This document shows, in pieces, positions 63,666-64,000 of a stretch of DNA of 64,000 nt (position 1 is its first letter; each line of letters begins with the position of its first letter). Made by a program: the position numbers and the translations under genes. Location: positions 1,984,001 to 2,048,000 of the forward strand of contig CBDEVO010000003.1 in NCBI GenBank assembly GCA_965243615.1, in the 5' to 3' direction. Below the pieces are notes generated by a model. The model was not told where the DNA came from. It ran no database searches and saw nothing but the letters and a program-made list of their open reading frames with translations. This stretch comes from JAJEEA01 sp965243615 (GTDB lineage: Bacteria; Acidobacteriota; Vicinamibacteria; Vicinamibacterales; UBA8438).

Positions 63666-63740
63666 TAGGAGTCTGCGCCGTAGAACGGCGCGGACTCCCG
63701 TAGGATTGGTTGGCGCTCAGCCCAGCCGAAGGCGACGTTG
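63666..63740. repeat. Structured interspersed repeat, copy 2
   Basis: The hairpin is 14 bp without mismatch apart from one T-G wobble: GGAGTCTGCGCCGT (63668-63681), loop AGA, ACGGCGCGGACTCC (63685-63698). Downstream GGATTGGTTGG, AGCCGAAGGCGAC and GGGCGGGC match the copy at 1660-1745. Between the copies, stem positions change in pairs (for example inner ACCGT/ACGGT against GCGCCGT/ACGGCGC), while the AGA loop is unchanged. The copy lies between the ADOP gene start and a vapBC relic. Confidence 0.75.
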
Positions 63741-63793
63741 GGCGGGCCGGAACGGCGGGATGGCCCCGGACGGAGGCGGATGCCGCGAAACGG

Positions 63794-63879
63794 GAAGCGT
63801 TGCGGGCCGTCGTGGCGTCCCGTCGGACACGAAAGAGACCGCCCGCGTTGTGAGGTACGTGCTCGAGCCGCTCTACTGA
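63794..63879 (+). pseudogene. Relic of a vapBC locus
   Basis: The plus strand reads EALRAVVASRRTRKRPPAL then stop, against ELRAAVAAARTRKGPPPL at the end of the antitoxin at 60300. The TGA is overlapped by GTG (63850) opening VRYVLEPLY then stop, against MKYVLDTNTL of VapC. So the gene junction of a vapBC pair survives while both bodies are lost. The 331-bp interval between the ADOP gene and the last gene contains only this relic and the repeat. Confidence 0.75.
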
Positions 63880-64000
63880 CCGCCCGCCGGCCTGACCACT
63901 GCCACGCTGTTGACGTCGCGCTCGTGCTCGGCGCGGTAGACGCCCTGCTCGCGCATGTAGCGGCGCAGCAGCTCGGCCGAATGGTCGGCGCGCTTGACGG
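63873..64000 (-). CDS. C-terminal end of an unidentified gene (5' end outside the window)
   Basis: The minus strand is open from the edge to a TAG at 63875-63873. It encodes about 41 residues: VKRADHSAELLRRYMREQGV, YRAEHERDVNSVAVVRPAGG, then Gln and stop. The composition is coding-like with no internal stop. The family is not recognisable. Its last bases overlap the vapBC relic. Confidence 0.55.
   Translation of the reverse strand, partial: VKRADHSAELLRRYMREQGVYRAEHERDVNSVAVVRPAGGQ

Overview
The window is a GC-rich bacterial chromosome segment (roughly 70 percent GC by eye) densely packed with genes. Several traits point to Acidobacteriota, probably a Vicinamibacteria-like lineage, although this is inference because no rRNA or other marker gene is present. 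They are an orphan MacB/FtsX-type permease of the acidobacterial ADOP kind, two secreted proteins with the 'DLQGVW/DLQGIW' signature common in that phylum, many secreted enzymes (beta-propellers, amidohydrolase, sulfatase, serine hydrolase, enolase-superfamily enzyme, phosphotriesterase-like enzyme), and frequent toxin-antitoxin loci. No tRNA, rRNA or CRISPR array was seen.

Layout. Positions 1-8053 hold a peptide-natural-product export locus: the tail of an FAD-linked oxidoreductase, an unrecognised 395-aa protein translationally coupled to it, then a short HlyD-type adaptor, a C39-peptidase ABC transporter and a second large ABC transporter. These three match the NHLM (nitrile-hydratase-leader microcin) export set. 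No precursor peptide is visible, so it may lie upstream of the window. An RND efflux permease (8108-11251), a 52-aa membrane protein and secreted propeller and DLQGVW proteins follow. Positions 13975-20746 (minus) form a coupled three-gene operon: transglutaminase/DUF2126, circularly permuted ATP-grasp/alpha-E fusion, and a second transglutaminase. Next come a periplasmic metallo-beta-lactamase-fold protein and a Tat-exported enolase-superfamily enzyme.

Positions 23232-35075 are a plastic accessory zone: two PIN toxin-antitoxin pairs, an AbiEii-type nucleotidyltransferase pair, an ISAzo13-type element, a MntA-HepT pair, an MBOAT acyltransferase and a serine hydrolase. An IS256-type element has cut a metallo-hydrolase gene in two, leaving an 8-bp target duplication. 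Positions 35096-43855 carry a voltage-gated cation channel with an unusually acidic filter, an ABC-2 exporter operon, a class II Fic protein, a membrane cytochrome b and a sulfatase. Positions 43862-50437 hold two secreted ankyrin paralogs flanking an amidohydrolase, then an ammonium transporter. Positions 50791-64000 hold secreted redox, propeller and heme proteins, a formyl-CoA transferase (frc) followed by a ketopantoate-reductase-like enzyme and a cytochrome c, another vapBC pair, the ADOP permease and the edge of one further gene.

Recurring themes are translational coupling (ATGA, GTGA, TTGA and TGATG overlaps), promoters whose -10 box lies only a few bases before the start codon (probable leaderless mRNAs), and local tandem duplications at gene junctions. 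A structured repeat is present near both ends of the window, with compensatory changes in its hairpin and a conserved AGA loop.
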